Below are positions 18,826-26,743 of a stretch of DNA of 50,779 bases, one piece after another. Origin of the DNA: Candidatus Lokiarchaeota archaeon (lineage in GTDB: Archaea; Asgardarchaeota; Thorarchaeia; Thorarchaeales; Thorarchaeaceae). The stretch covers positions 1 to 50,779 of the forward strand of contig WJIL01000060.1 of the NCBI GenBank assembly GCA_014730275.1. The letters are read 5' to 3'. Positions within the stretch are counted from its first letter, which is position 1. Each line of letters opens with the position of its first letter. The notes beneath the pieces were generated by a model. The model saw only the letters and a program-made list of their open reading frames with translations. It was not told where the DNA came from and did not search any database. The position numbers were made by a program, and so were the translations under genes.

Positions 18826-21423
18826 TTATTCCCTGTCACGAATTCTTTCTTGAAATTCCCGTAGAGCAAGAAGCGAATCTATGGGTGTTGTTCTGTCTAA
18901 ATCCATATGCTTGATTTCTTCTAGAATCGGATCTTCCACAGTCAATGGTTCGAGACTCATCTGCTTCACAACAGGTTCTTCGCTTGATTCTCCGGTCACT
19001 GCTACGGGTTTTTCATTCTCAAATCTTACCAGCATTTCTGCTGCTCTGCTTACTACAGGCTCAGGTACTCCTGCCAAGGATGCCACATGTACACCATAGC
19101 TTTCGTCAGTAGGCCCTCCAACTACCTTGTAGAGAAAAACAATATCGTCGCCCGCTTCTTTTGCTAGGGTATGTACGTTCTTGATACCATGATAGTCTTC
19201 AGCCATCTGAGTAAGATGATGATAATGGGTGGCAAAGAGTGTTCGTGTCTTCATCTTGGCAATCTCTTCAGCTACTGCCCATGCAAGAGCCATACCGTCA
19301 TAGGTACTTGTACCGCGACCAACTTCGTCGAGAATAACGAGGCTCCGTTCGGTGGCATTGTTGAGGATGTTCGCGGTTTCGATCATCTCCACCATGAACG
19401 TGGATTGGCTGGCTGTCAAGTCGTCAAAAGCGCCCACCCTTGTGAAGATTCTGTCAACCAGTCCTACCGTGGCTCTCTTGGCAGGAACAAAGGATCCCAT
19501 TTGAGCAAGGAGGACAATGAGTGCATTCTGTCGCATATACGTGCTCTTCCCTCCCATGTTAGGCCCTGTTAAAATCAACAGCGTAGTTCCGTCTTCGCCC
19601 ATTGATAGGCTGTTTGGGACGAATTCGTTTCTACCCAGTGCCACTTCCATTGCCGGGTGTCTGCCTTCTACTACCCGGATTGTCTTATCCTCGACAATCT
19701 TCGGTCGGTTGTATCCTCTCTTGACTGCAACTTCTGCTAATGAAACAATGACATCTGCAAGAGCAATAGCCTGTGAATTCCTTCGTAGCGGTTTGACCAC
19801 TTCCTTCACTTCTGCTCTCAAATCCTCATAAAGCTCATATTCCAGATGATTGATTTTCTCCTCTCCAGCAAGAACAGTGGCTTCCTTCTCTTTTAGCTCT
19901 GGAGTGATATATCGCTCCGAATTGGTTAGTGTTTGTTTCCGTTCATACTCGGGCGGAACCTTGTCAGTATTGGTGTTTGTTACTTCAAGGTAGTATCCGA
20001 AGACTTTGTTGTATCCAACTTTCAGCGATTTTATTCCAGTTCTTTTTCGCTCCTTGCCCTGCAAAGATCTAATCCATTCCTTGTCTGCCGCTATCTCTGA
20101 TTTCATGGAGTCTAGTTGTTCATCATAGCCATCTTTGATTATCCCTCCTTCTTTCACAGTGGCAGGGGGATCATCAACAACTGCTTCCTCCAGTGTGTTC
20201 CTCAAATCCTCAAGTGCATCAATGGAGTCAGCAGCTGATTGCAGAATCGAACAATCACAGCTCTGGAGAATCTCTCGTATTTCGGGAATCTTGGCAAGAA
20301 CAGTTCTCAAAGAGACCAAGTCTCGGGCATTGGCTGTACCAAATGCAATCCTGCTCACAAGACGCTCAAAATCTCCGGTCTTGTCGAGCTTCTCTGCAAT
20401 ATTCTTTCTGACCAGTGCAGATCTCGCAATTTCTTCAACCGCATCAAGTCGCTCATTGATACTGCTACTGTCCATGAGGGGTTGAAGCATCCACTGTTTG
20501 AGTTTTCTTCGACCCATGGGAGTACTTGTTTCAGAAAGGACGGAAAGAAGGGTGCCGCGGGTAGACCCGTCTCTAGCATTCTTGACTAGTTCAAGATTGC
20601 GCTGGGTAATCGCATCAATTGTCATATGGTCCTGAATAGAGTATGTGCTGATTCCGGTCAAGGCCGCCTTCTGTCCTCTATGTACCTCGGAGAGATACGC
20701 CAAGATAGCACCGACAGCTCCGAGTGCAACGGGCTTATCAGCGAGGCCATATCCGTCAAGAGTTGTTACACCAAATTGCTCCTTGACAGCCCTTTCTGCT
20801 GATCTGGCTGAGAAATCCAAATCCTCTCTGAAATCTACCTTCTTTACGCCCTCTCGCAAATCCTGGACAATTTTCTCTCCGGCCATGGACTCAGGTAACA
20901 GAAGCTCAGACGGATTCAACCTAGCGAGCTCACTCATGACCTCCTCACTATCAGGTTCAGCTTCAAACTCGGTTGCTATGAACTCTCCTGTAGATATATC
21001 AACTGCGGCAAGCCCTATCATTTCTTCGTGGACAACCATGGCGGTCAAGTAGTTGTTTGCATTACTTTCAAGCATCGAGCTCTCAAGCACGGTACCTGGA
21101 GTGATTACTCGTACCACCTCTCTCCGGACCAGTCCTTTTGCTTCTGAAGAATCCTCTACTTGATCTGCTAGGGCAACCGTATGTCCGGCTTCAAGCAGCT
21201 CTGCTATATACTGCTCTACTGAATGATATGGGACACCACACATTGGCCAGCTGTCTACACCTTCACCTCGGGATGTCAAGACAATATCTAGGATTTCTGA
21301 GGCGATTTCAGCGTCTTCATTAAACAGCTCGTAAAAGTCGCCTAAGCGGAACAACAACAAACAATCCTTATGCTGTCTTTTGAGCTCTAGATACTGTCTC
21401 TGCATAGGTGTGAGTTTCTTCAA
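18826..21423 (-). CDS. mutS: DNA mismatch repair protein MutS
   Basis: The product is 865 residues. The start is a TTG at 21423 with GGAG 7 bp upstream (KKLTPMQRQYLELK follows). ATG at 21405 would cut into the conserved LTPM segment. Domain I has the mismatch-reading loop GDFYELFNEDA (Phe-x-Glu). The clamp and lever region is followed by the ATPase with Walker A GPNMGGKST (about residue 620), Walker B LVILDEVGRGTSTYDG and FATHYHHLT. It is a full-length MutS1 and should recognise mismatches and recruit MutL, which is encoded in the same block. The two VIT1-like genes lie immediately upstream (52 bp). Presence of both mutS and mutL is uncommon in archaea. Confidence 0.97.
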   Translation of the reverse strand: MKKLTPMQRQYLELKRQHKDCLLLFRLGDFYELFNEDAEIASEILDIVLTSRGEGVDSWPMCGVPYHSVEQYIAELLEAGHTVALADQVEDSSEAKGLVRREVVRVITPGTVLESSMLESNANNYLTAMVVHEEMIGLAAVDISTGEFIATEFEAEPDSEEVMSELARLNPSELLLPESMAGEKIVQDLREGVKKVDFREDLDFSARSAERAVKEQFGVTTLDGYGLADKPVALGAVGAILAYLSEVHRGQKAALTGISTYSIQDHMTIDAITQRNLELVKNARDGSTRGTLLSVLSETSTPMGRRKLKQWMLQPLMDSSSINERLDAVEEIARSALVRKNIAEKLDKTGDFERLVSRIAFGTANARDLVSLRTVLAKIPEIREILQSCDCSILQSAADSIDALEDLRNTLEEAVVDDPPATVKEGGIIKDGYDEQLDSMKSEIAADKEWIRSLQGKERKRTGIKSLKVGYNKVFGYYLEVTNTNTDKVPPEYERKQTLTNSERYITPELKEKEATVLAGEEKINHLEYELYEDLRAEVKEVVKPLRRNSQAIALADVIVSLAEVAVKRGYNRPKIVEDKTIRVVEGRHPAMEVALGRNEFVPNSLSMGEDGTTLLILTGPNMGGKSTYMRQNALIVLLAQMGSFVPAKRATVGLVDRIFTRVGAFDDLTASQSTFMVEMIETANILNNATERSLVILDEVGRGTSTYDGMALAWAVAEEIAKMKTRTLFATHYHHLTQMAEDYHGIKNVHTLAKEAGDDIVFLYKVVGGPTDESYGVHVASLAGVPEPVVSRAAEMLVRFENEKPVAVTGESSEEPVVKQMSLEPLTVEDPILEEIKHMDLDRTTPIDSLLALREFQERIRDRE

Positions 21424-21474
21424 GATGAGTCTCCAATTCAGAGGTCCGAGGTTTGCAAGAAATACATTTTGGAT

Positions 21475-22137
21475 TCAATGTGGCGGAGCGCCAGTAAGAC
21501 TTGAGACGATATATGTAATGAGTAGCGTCAGTCCTCCTGCTGCAAGCGTTTTCATTCCGTAGATGAGGATATTTGTTTTGGACATCCAGCCCAGGAATCC
21601 ACCCAACAAGAACAACAACAGAAGTCCAATGGCCAATGACGCATAGAATGCATGTAGTGGCTGTAACCATCCCGGAAAAACAAGGAATAATGGAGTTATG
21701 CAAATCAGGATTGCAATCGATGGTGTCAGCCCGTCAACAAGAGAAACGACCAGCGCACTTTCTCTTTCTGCCTTCACCAAGAACTTGTGACTGTATTGCT
21801 TCGATTTGGAGGCCTCTAGTTCTTCCAAAATAATCTTCCCTTCAGCTTCTTCAGTTAGATATGATGCGCTGAATCCTGCAATGAACATCGCCACACTTGT
21901 ACCGAGTGAAGCAAGAAGAATCGGTTCGAAGGCAAAGAATGCAGGCTCAAAATGTAAAGATACAATCCCTGCCATTATGATGCCGAGGATTGGGAGTATG
22001 CCCTCGAACACTTCAAGCCCGATATGTCTGCGGATGACTTGAACGCGATCAGTTAGCTCGAGTTCCTCTTCAATACGTTTGATTAGATTGTTTTCATCAC
22101 AGCCTATGTCGCAGGATTCCTCCTCTGACAATACCAT
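21475..22137 (-). CDS. VIT1/CCC1-like integral membrane protein A
   Basis: This 220-residue protein has a soluble N-terminus with an amphipathic helix (LTDRVQVIRRHIGLEVFEGILP) followed by five membrane helices. The segment FEGILPILGIIMAGIV and the later SASYLTEEAEGK resemble the DGIL-P and S-x-Y-L patterns of the VIT1/CCC1 family. That family moves Fe(II) or Mn(II) out of the cytosol. The canonical DG of the first helix is EG here. It is 52 bp upstream of mutS and shares fold and order of motifs with the next gene, so the pair is a tandem duplication that has diverged. Metal export or storage is inference from the family and from ferritin and feo genes elsewhere in the window. Confidence 0.7.
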   Translation of the reverse strand: MVLSEEESCDIGCDENNLIKRIEEELELTDRVQVIRRHIGLEVFEGILPILGIIMAGIVSLHFEPAFFAFEPILLASLGTSVAMFIAGFSASYLTEEAEGKIILEELEASKSKQYSHKFLVKAERESALVVSLVDGLTPSIAILICITPLFLVFPGWLQPLHAFYASLAIGLLLLFLLGGFLGWMSKTNILIYGMKTLAAGGLTLLITYIVSSLTGAPPH

Positions 22138-22215
22138 CGCCGAGCATGTAGCATGTAGAATGGCTTATCAAATGTTGCGATGAAGAGAGCCGCTATTCAT
22201 ACTGGAACTGATTTC

Positions 22216-22908
22216 TCAGGTTGAAGTGAATATTTGAATAACCAGCATCATCAGAACTGTGAGAAAACCAGCTGATAGCGTTTTCAATCCTGATATCCAT
22301 ATATTCACCTTGGATATTTTCCCCAAGAATAAGCCCAAAGAGAATAGCAGAATCAAGCCAGCTATTATTGAAAGATACATTGCAATTACGGGGTCAAGTA
22401 TGCCAAGAGCAGACAAGAACATTGGAGAAATAGTTCCCAATGCTGCCAAAGTCGGAGAAATACCGTTTATAACTGATACAATAAGTGTTGTCGTTCTACT
22501 AGCCTCTGCATAGATTGTATGACTCATATCCGCGAGCATTGATTTCCCGAGCTCCTTCACAGCTCTTTTTCTTTCAGCTTGTTCTGTCAGATAGGAACTG
22601 GATATCCCCGAAATAAACATGGCTATAGCTGTTCCAATTGAGCCCAGTAAGACCGTCGCAAAAACGAATCGCGGTTCTTGGTTGACTAGCGATATGAATC
22701 CACCCATGATGATTCCCACTACGGGCAGTATACCATCGAATGCATTCATCGCAAAATAGCGGCGCGCAATCTCGGTTCCTTCGGTTAATTGAAGATGATG
22801 CATCATTCTATCAAAAAATGACGCATCCTCCTCATTTGGAATAATAGCTATGTCCCTTTCGTCCTTTTCAGAATCGGCCAAGGTGTTTCCCCATTTGATT
22901 TGACCCAT
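22216..22908 (-). CDS. VIT1/CCC1-like integral membrane protein B
   Basis: The 230 residues include a polar N-terminus of about 35 residues, then EIARRYFAMNAFDGILPVVGIIMGGFISL, which keeps the canonical DGILP of the VIT1/CCC1 family. Further family-like segments are SGISSSYLTEQAERKRA and VSVINGISPTLAALG, with five membrane helices in all. It is the paralogue of the gene immediately downstream. A strong TATA-like stretch (TATATATAG, about 22917-22925) lies only about 10 bp upstream of the ATG at 22908. The true start may therefore be further in, with part of the polar N-terminus not translated. The likely role is Fe(II) or Mn(II) efflux or storage, by family only. Confidence 0.7.
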   Translation of the reverse strand: MGQIKWGNTLADSEKDERDIAIIPNEEDASFFDRMMHHLQLTEGTEIARRYFAMNAFDGILPVVGIIMGGFISLVNQEPRFVFATVLLGSIGTAIAMFISGISSSYLTEQAERKRAVKELGKSMLADMSHTIYAEASRTTTLIVSVINGISPTLAALGTISPMFLSALGILDPVIAMYLSIIAGLILLFSLGLFLGKISKVNIWISGLKTLSAGFLTVLMMLVIQIFTST

Positions 22909-22992
22909 GATTCTAGCTATATATACTGTATCAAAGACACATCGAAAACACTTTCAAATTGCGGATTTCTTCTGCCAACTAGTGATTAGTGT

Positions 22993-23343
22993 ATGATTCT
23001 CCGAAACAGCAGTGGTTCGACTCTCGCATACATAGAAGATGACGAGGTTCGTGATTCCTCAAGAAGCACACTCTGCGAATTTTCCTCAGAGAGAGTTTTT
23101 GACAATTCTGGAAGAACTCTTGGAACCATCGAAGGAGGCAGTGTTCGAGATAGTTCCGGCAGTACATTGGCAAGATACAATGATGCAGCTGTCATGAGTT
23201 CCTCTGGTTCTACAAAATTCCGTTTTGGTAGTTCCTCTATTCTAGATTCGGCCGGTTCGACTCTATTCCGTCTTGATGGGGATCCAACTGATCTCCTAGA
23301 GCCAATAGTGGCGTGGCTTGTGTTTTTCTCTGAAGAATGGTGA
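22993..23343 (+). CDS. Six-repeat beta-flower-like small protein
   Basis: This 116-residue protein is the only plus-strand gene between two minus-strand blocks. Residues 2-97 are six tandem 16-residue units. The consensus is V-x-D-S-S-G-S-T-L-x-x-[FIY]-x-x-x-x, for example VRDSSGSTLARYNDAA and VFDNSGRTLGTIEGGS. A final helix (LLEPIVAWLVFFSEEW) follows. Short Asp/Ser/Gly-rich beta repeats with an aromatic C-terminal tail are typical of the four-fold beta-flower family, whose function is unknown. The repeat regularity shows that the frame is truly coding. No signal peptide is visible, so a cytosolic location is most likely. Confidence 0.75.
   Translation: MILRNSSGSTLAYIEDDEVRDSSRSTLCEFSSERVFDNSGRTLGTIEGGSVRDSSGSTLARYNDAAVMSSSGSTKFRFGSSSILDSAGSTLFRLDGDPTDLLEPIVAWLVFFSEEW
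22996..23283 (+). repeat. Six tandem 48-bp coding repeats
   Basis: Six in-frame 48-bp units encode the 16-residue beta repeats. Units 2 to 4 are the best conserved; units 1, 5 and 6 are more diverged. The DNA has diverged more than the protein, so these are old repeats under protein-level selection, not a recent expansion. Confidence 0.7.
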
Positions 23344-23374
23344 TCTCTTAAGATCCTGTTAGCATCGAGTTCCC

Positions 23375-24766
23375 TTAGGCGGACCTACCTGCAAGCAACG
23401 TTGACAGGGCAATTGCCCCTCTTTCAGGGCTTGCAAAGGTCGAAATTCCACCTGCTTCAAGTATCTTCTTTCCCTGAGGAATACGGCTACGTGGGGCATT
23501 CAGAACGCTAACCACCGGCTTATTCCCATTCTTCTTCGCTTCTACTACTGCTTCTGCCGGCATGCCTCCTCCTATACCCTCTTGAAAATTGGGGCTGAAA
23601 ACAGTCAGAATCGCATCAAAGGCATCATCATCGAGTACTATTTCAAACGCCTTCGCGAATACATCTGGTTCAGCCCACCCTTTTGCAAGCAAATCCACCG
23701 GATTGGAGACTGGGATTTCAACCGGCATATCTAGAAGATTTCTAACTGCAGTCACTGTTTTCTTTGAAGGCTCTGGAAGGTGCATTCCATGTTGTTCGAG
23801 TGTTTGTGCCGCTATGAGGGCGATGCCCAAACTGTGAGTTATCACAGCCACTCTTTTTCCTTCTGCTTTGATTTTTTGTGCGGAGAGTACTTTCGCAGAA
23901 TCCATCATCTCTTGGATGCTACCAACTTCAATAGCCCCTGCCTGCTTAAGAGCTGCAGAATAGAGCATAGCGTTTCCTGCGAGGCTTCCTGTATGGCTCA
24001 ATGCGGCTTTTTTGGATGCAGGGGTTTTTCCGACCTTGTACACAACGACATCTTTGTTTGGTGTTATCTTTTTGGTCTCTTCGTACATGAGCCGTGCATC
24101 CCCGGTACCTTCAACAAACATGCAGATTACCTCTGTTTCAGAATCATCGTTGAAGTAGCACAGAAGATCGTTGAAGTCAACATTCACCCTGTTCCCTACG
24201 CTGGCAAACTTGGAAATTCCCACACCTGATTCTGAAGCTCTGTACAACATCAGACCTGAGACACCTCCTGATTGGCTAATCACCGAGACGCTCCCTTTAT
24301 CGAGTGGGGCAGGATGGGGAAAGAAAGTCGCATTTATATCCTTGCGAACATTGCCTGCGCCTAGGCAATTCGGGCCTATGACTGCTATCTTCCCGTTGTT
24401 GGCTACCTTCTTGAGATTCTTCTGTAATTCAGTGCCTTTTCCTCCAAGCTCCTTGAAACCGGCAGCGAAAATGATTGCTGATTTAACACCTTTTTCAGCG
24501 CACTCCTTCATCACTCCCAAGACATGTGGCGCGCCCAGTGCCAATATGGCAAGATCGACGTTATACGGAATATCCAGAATAGAAGCATAACATTTCATAT
24601 CATCAATGTTATCATGGCCTGGATTGACTGGGTACTTCTTGCCTCTATACTTGTCCAAAGCTGTGAATGTTAGAGCACCAAGGCTTTCTGGTCTTGGTGA
24701 AGCCCCAACTACAGCGATACTCTCCGGATTGAACAATCTATCAATTGATTCTTGTTTCCAGCTCAA
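23375..24766 (-). CDS. acdA: ADP-forming acyl-CoA synthetase, alpha subunit
   Basis: The 463 residues start MSWKQESIDRLFNPESIAVVGAS. They contain a CoA-binding domain (VVGASPRPESLG, YPVNPGHDNI), then two succinyl-CoA-synthetase-like domains with IGPNCLG and SQSGGVSG. The phospho-relay histidine is in ALSHTGSLAGN. This is the alpha subunit of the NDP-forming acetate/acyl-CoA ligase. It converts acyl-CoA, ADP and phosphate to acid, CoA and ATP, the main substrate-level ATP step of fermenting archaea. The beta subunit with the ATP-grasp domain is not in the window, so it must be encoded elsewhere. The gene is divergent from a ferredoxin gene across a 119-bp promoter gap. Confidence 0.92.
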   Translation of the reverse strand: MSWKQESIDRLFNPESIAVVGASPRPESLGALTFTALDKYRGKKYPVNPGHDNIDDMKCYASILDIPYNVDLAILALGAPHVLGVMKECAEKGVKSAIIFAAGFKELGGKGTELQKNLKKVANNGKIAVIGPNCLGAGNVRKDINATFFPHPAPLDKGSVSVISQSGGVSGLMLYRASESGVGISKFASVGNRVNVDFNDLLCYFNDDSETEVICMFVEGTGDARLMYEETKKITPNKDVVVYKVGKTPASKKAALSHTGSLAGNAMLYSAALKQAGAIEVGSIQEMMDSAKVLSAQKIKAEGKRVAVITHSLGIALIAAQTLEQHGMHLPEPSKKTVTAVRNLLDMPVEIPVSNPVDLLAKGWAEPDVFAKAFEIVLDDDAFDAILTVFSPNFQEGIGGGMPAEAVVEAKKNGNKPVVSVLNAPRSRIPQGKKILEAGGISTFASPERGAIALSTLLAGRSA

Positions 24767-24837
24767 CTGTCGTTTCTCCTTGGTTCTTGATGGTCCTCAT
24801 GTCGTGAAGTCGTCGCAAGAGTAGCCGTATACTCCAT

Positions 24838-24847
24838 GCTTATAAGA
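24838..24847 (+). promoter_or_regulatory. TATA-like box for the ferredoxin gene
   Basis: GCTTATAAGA lies about 40 bp upstream of the ferredoxin GTG at 24886. A start site 25 to 28 bp downstream leaves a short leader of about 15 bases, which would contain the GGATGTG ribosome-binding site (24873-24879). Confidence 0.45.
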
Positions 24848-24885
24848 GACCCTGAAAGTCTGGAAGTTGCTTGGATGTGTAAAAA

Positions 24886-25101
24886 GTGCCGGTCTACGAA
24901 TCTGAAGAGCTTGGTATTGAAATCGAAATCGATCACGACAAGTGCGTGGGAGCGGCTGTCTGTGTTGACGTTTGTCCCACAGCAGTCTTTGAACTCAACG
25001 ACGATGACAAAGCAGAAGCACCCCTTGTAGATGAATGCATTGAGTGCTGCGCTTGTGTGGAAAATTGTCCCGAAATGGCAATCACACACAGCTCATGCTA
25101 G
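24886..25101 (+). CDS. Ferredoxin with one incomplete cluster site
   Basis: This 71-residue 2x[4Fe-4S]-type ferredoxin starts at a GTG with GGATGTG six bases upstream; no in-frame ATG precedes it. The second site is complete: Cys51, 54, 57 and 61 in ECIECCACVENCP. The first site reads KCVGAAVCVDVCP, with Cys20, 26 and 30 but Ala23 in place of the second Cys. That site can hold a [3Fe-4S] cluster at most, or needs an outside ligand. It should carry electrons for oxidoreductases such as those feeding the ADP-forming acyl-CoA synthetase pathway, whose alpha subunit is divergently encoded next door. The neighbour link is inference. Confidence 0.9.
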   Translation: MPVYESEELGIEIEIDHDKCVGAAVCVDVCPTAVFELNDDDKAEAPLVDECIECCACVENCPEMAITHSSC

Positions 25102-25144
25102 AAGACAAACAATCACTGTTTGATGTAAAACAACCACGCAAATA

Positions 25145-25191
25145 AGCGGCTTTGGATTGTTCTTAATCAGAGAACACTGATCCAAGCCGCT
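25145..25191. terminator. Bidirectional hairpin between ferredoxin and kinase-like genes
   Basis: The outer arms, 25145-25157 and 25180-25191, pair as AGCGGCTTTGGAT with ATCCAAGCCGCT, leaving one bulged T. An inner stem TGTTCT / AGAACA (25158-25163, 25171-25176) extends it. It fills the gap between two convergent genes and abuts the stop codon of the minus-strand gene. The downstream plus strand is T-rich. A shared terminator is the simplest reading. Confidence 0.65.
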
Positions 25192-26127
25192 CTATTTCTC
25201 TATTTTCTTATTGCTGTAATTTGCATCTATGGTTTCTATTTTTTCATAGAGAAGATTCACAAGCTCTCGAGTGGCCTTTTCGAAATCCGTGAAATTGACT
25301 ATTGGCACGTCGTTTTCTTTGGCTTGCTCTTTCATGTAATCATGTATCTTTCTAGTAGCAAGGAATTCCCGTTCACGTTTGGTGCTCTCCTTGTCTACAG
25401 TCCTTAGCTTTTCAGTCACCCCTTTACTGATGAACATCTGTCGATGGATTTCTTTTTCGGGATCAATGAACACCTCAATGATACTACTTGAGAGCTTCTT
25501 CAATTGTCCAGGTATGATGTGAACTCCCTCAACTAGTCCGGATGCTCCTTCTCTGATTATTCGTTGAATCAATCCGGTGATTTCGGTTCTCATGATACTG
25601 CATTGAGCCAAATAACCACGTATGATCTTGTCAAGAGAACTAGGCCCCACACGTTTGTATTTATGAGCTTGATATGTATGACAAAAGAGCTCGGGATGTT
25701 GGTTCTTGTCAGTCTGCTGGCGCATCAGCTGGCGAATTGTATCTGTGCCAATGATTCTGGTGATTACTAAAATTGAAGTGAGTTCTAATGACAGTATGGA
25801 CTTGCCGGTTCCAGATGCCCCTTCAAGAGCGACAAACAACGGAGGTATCTCTGGGATTTCTCGTCGCATTTCATGGTATCTCGTGATTGTATCGAACCGC
25901 TTTTTGGTTTCAGCTGTAAGTCTATTTCTGAGCATTTCGAAAAGCCTCCCCTCAGAGATATATTCTTCTTCAGGAAGGCTCTCCAGAATCTGCTCCATTA
26001 TCATTTCGGTTGTTTTGCGACCGAGTCCGCTGAGCCTGAGTCTTCCTCTAATTGCAATTTCTGGATAAAGAGTGGGATAGCCTTCGACTTTGATTCGCAG
26101 CAGTTGCACCCAAGCTATGAAATTCAT
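25192..26127 (-). CDS. 2-phosphoglycerate kinase-like P-loop protein
   Basis: The 311 residues have an N-terminal region resembling an ATP-cone (residues about 15-85) followed by a P-loop kinase domain. The Walker A motif is GASGTGKS (103-110). Later segments include IGTDTIRQLMR and LVEGVHIIPGQL, the latter a usual substrate-loop pattern of the 2-phosphoglycerate kinase family. In methanogens that enzyme makes 2,3-bisphosphoglycerate, the precursor of the cyclic thermoprotectant. Whether this protein has the same substrate is not certain, as related kinases exist in other archaea. The gene has the stop codon inside the end of the shared hairpin and an OB-fold gene 37 bp upstream on the same strand. 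Confidence 0.65.
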   Translation of the reverse strand: MNFIAWVQLLRIKVEGYPTLYPEIAIRGRLRLSGLGRKTTEMIMEQILESLPEEEYISEGRLFEMLRNRLTAETKKRFDTITRYHEMRREIPEIPPLFVALEGASGTGKSILSLELTSILVITRIIGTDTIRQLMRQQTDKNQHPELFCHTYQAHKYKRVGPSSLDKIIRGYLAQCSIMRTEITGLIQRIIREGASGLVEGVHIIPGQLKKLSSSIIEVFIDPEKEIHRQMFISKGVTEKLRTVDKESTKREREFLATRKIHDYMKEQAKENDVPIVNFTDFEKATRELVNLLYEKIETIDANYSNKKIEK

Positions 26128-26164
26128 ACAACCTCAAAAGGTATTCTGATAGCGACCGTTTACC

Positions 26165-26653
26165 TTAGAATTCCTTCCAAGAACAATAACCTTTCTCTTC
26201 TGGGGTTTTTTCGCCTGAGAAAGTGCGAGCGGCTCGCTCTGTTCCTTTCTTTGTGTTCTTCCATGCAAATGGTTTACTCATGTCTTTCTTCAAGTTGGTT
26301 TCTAATGTTATATCCGAACATAGTGACAATACACTTCTCTGAGTTTTGAGAACTCTCATTGAACAATCGTATACACGGATTCTTGCATTACGAAGAACAA
26401 AGACTTGATCACATTCTATCTTCACTCTTTTGTCCCAAAGAGCAAACAGGATTTTGGCCGTTGAATCCGCAATGACAATTTCTGTAAGGTGATGGTGATG
26501 GCCTGTGCGAGCCGAGATAATCTTTCTTTCCGGAAGAATCTTAACTACGCGAAAGATGATATCGACGTTATGAGAATCTGGCTGGAGTTGGACTATTCGA
26601 GTCACCTTTCCCGTGTAGCCACTTGGTAAGCCGTCAGATATCTCCAAGTTCAA
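26165..26653 (-). CDS. OB-fold nucleic-acid-binding protein (SSB/RPA-like)
   Basis: In the 162 residues, positions about 20-110 form one OB fold. It has the strand pattern VDIIFRVVKILPERKIISAR, then LTEIVIADSTAKILFALWDKRV and FVLRNARIRVYDCSMRV. The D-x-T-x-x-I and W-D segments are typical of archaeal single-strand-binding and tRNA-anticodon-type OB proteins. The C-terminal 50 residues are basic, low in order and unlike a zinc ribbon. It probably binds single-stranded DNA or RNA in the cytoplasm. It is next to the kinase-like gene in the same orientation; no functional link is evident. Confidence 0.75.
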   Translation of the reverse strand: MNLEISDGLPSGYTGKVTRIVQLQPDSHNVDIIFRVVKILPERKIISARTGHHHHLTEIVIADSTAKILFALWDKRVKIECDQVFVLRNARIRVYDCSMRVLKTQRSVLSLCSDITLETNLKKDMSKPFAWKNTKKGTERAARTFSGEKTPEEKGYCSWKEF

Positions 26654-26743
26654 TCATCCAATGGTTACCTTGCGTGACTCATATTAAGGCCCACAAATGT
26701 GATTGGAATACTGGAAGTAATAGCAGGATTCTGTCTATGCAAT

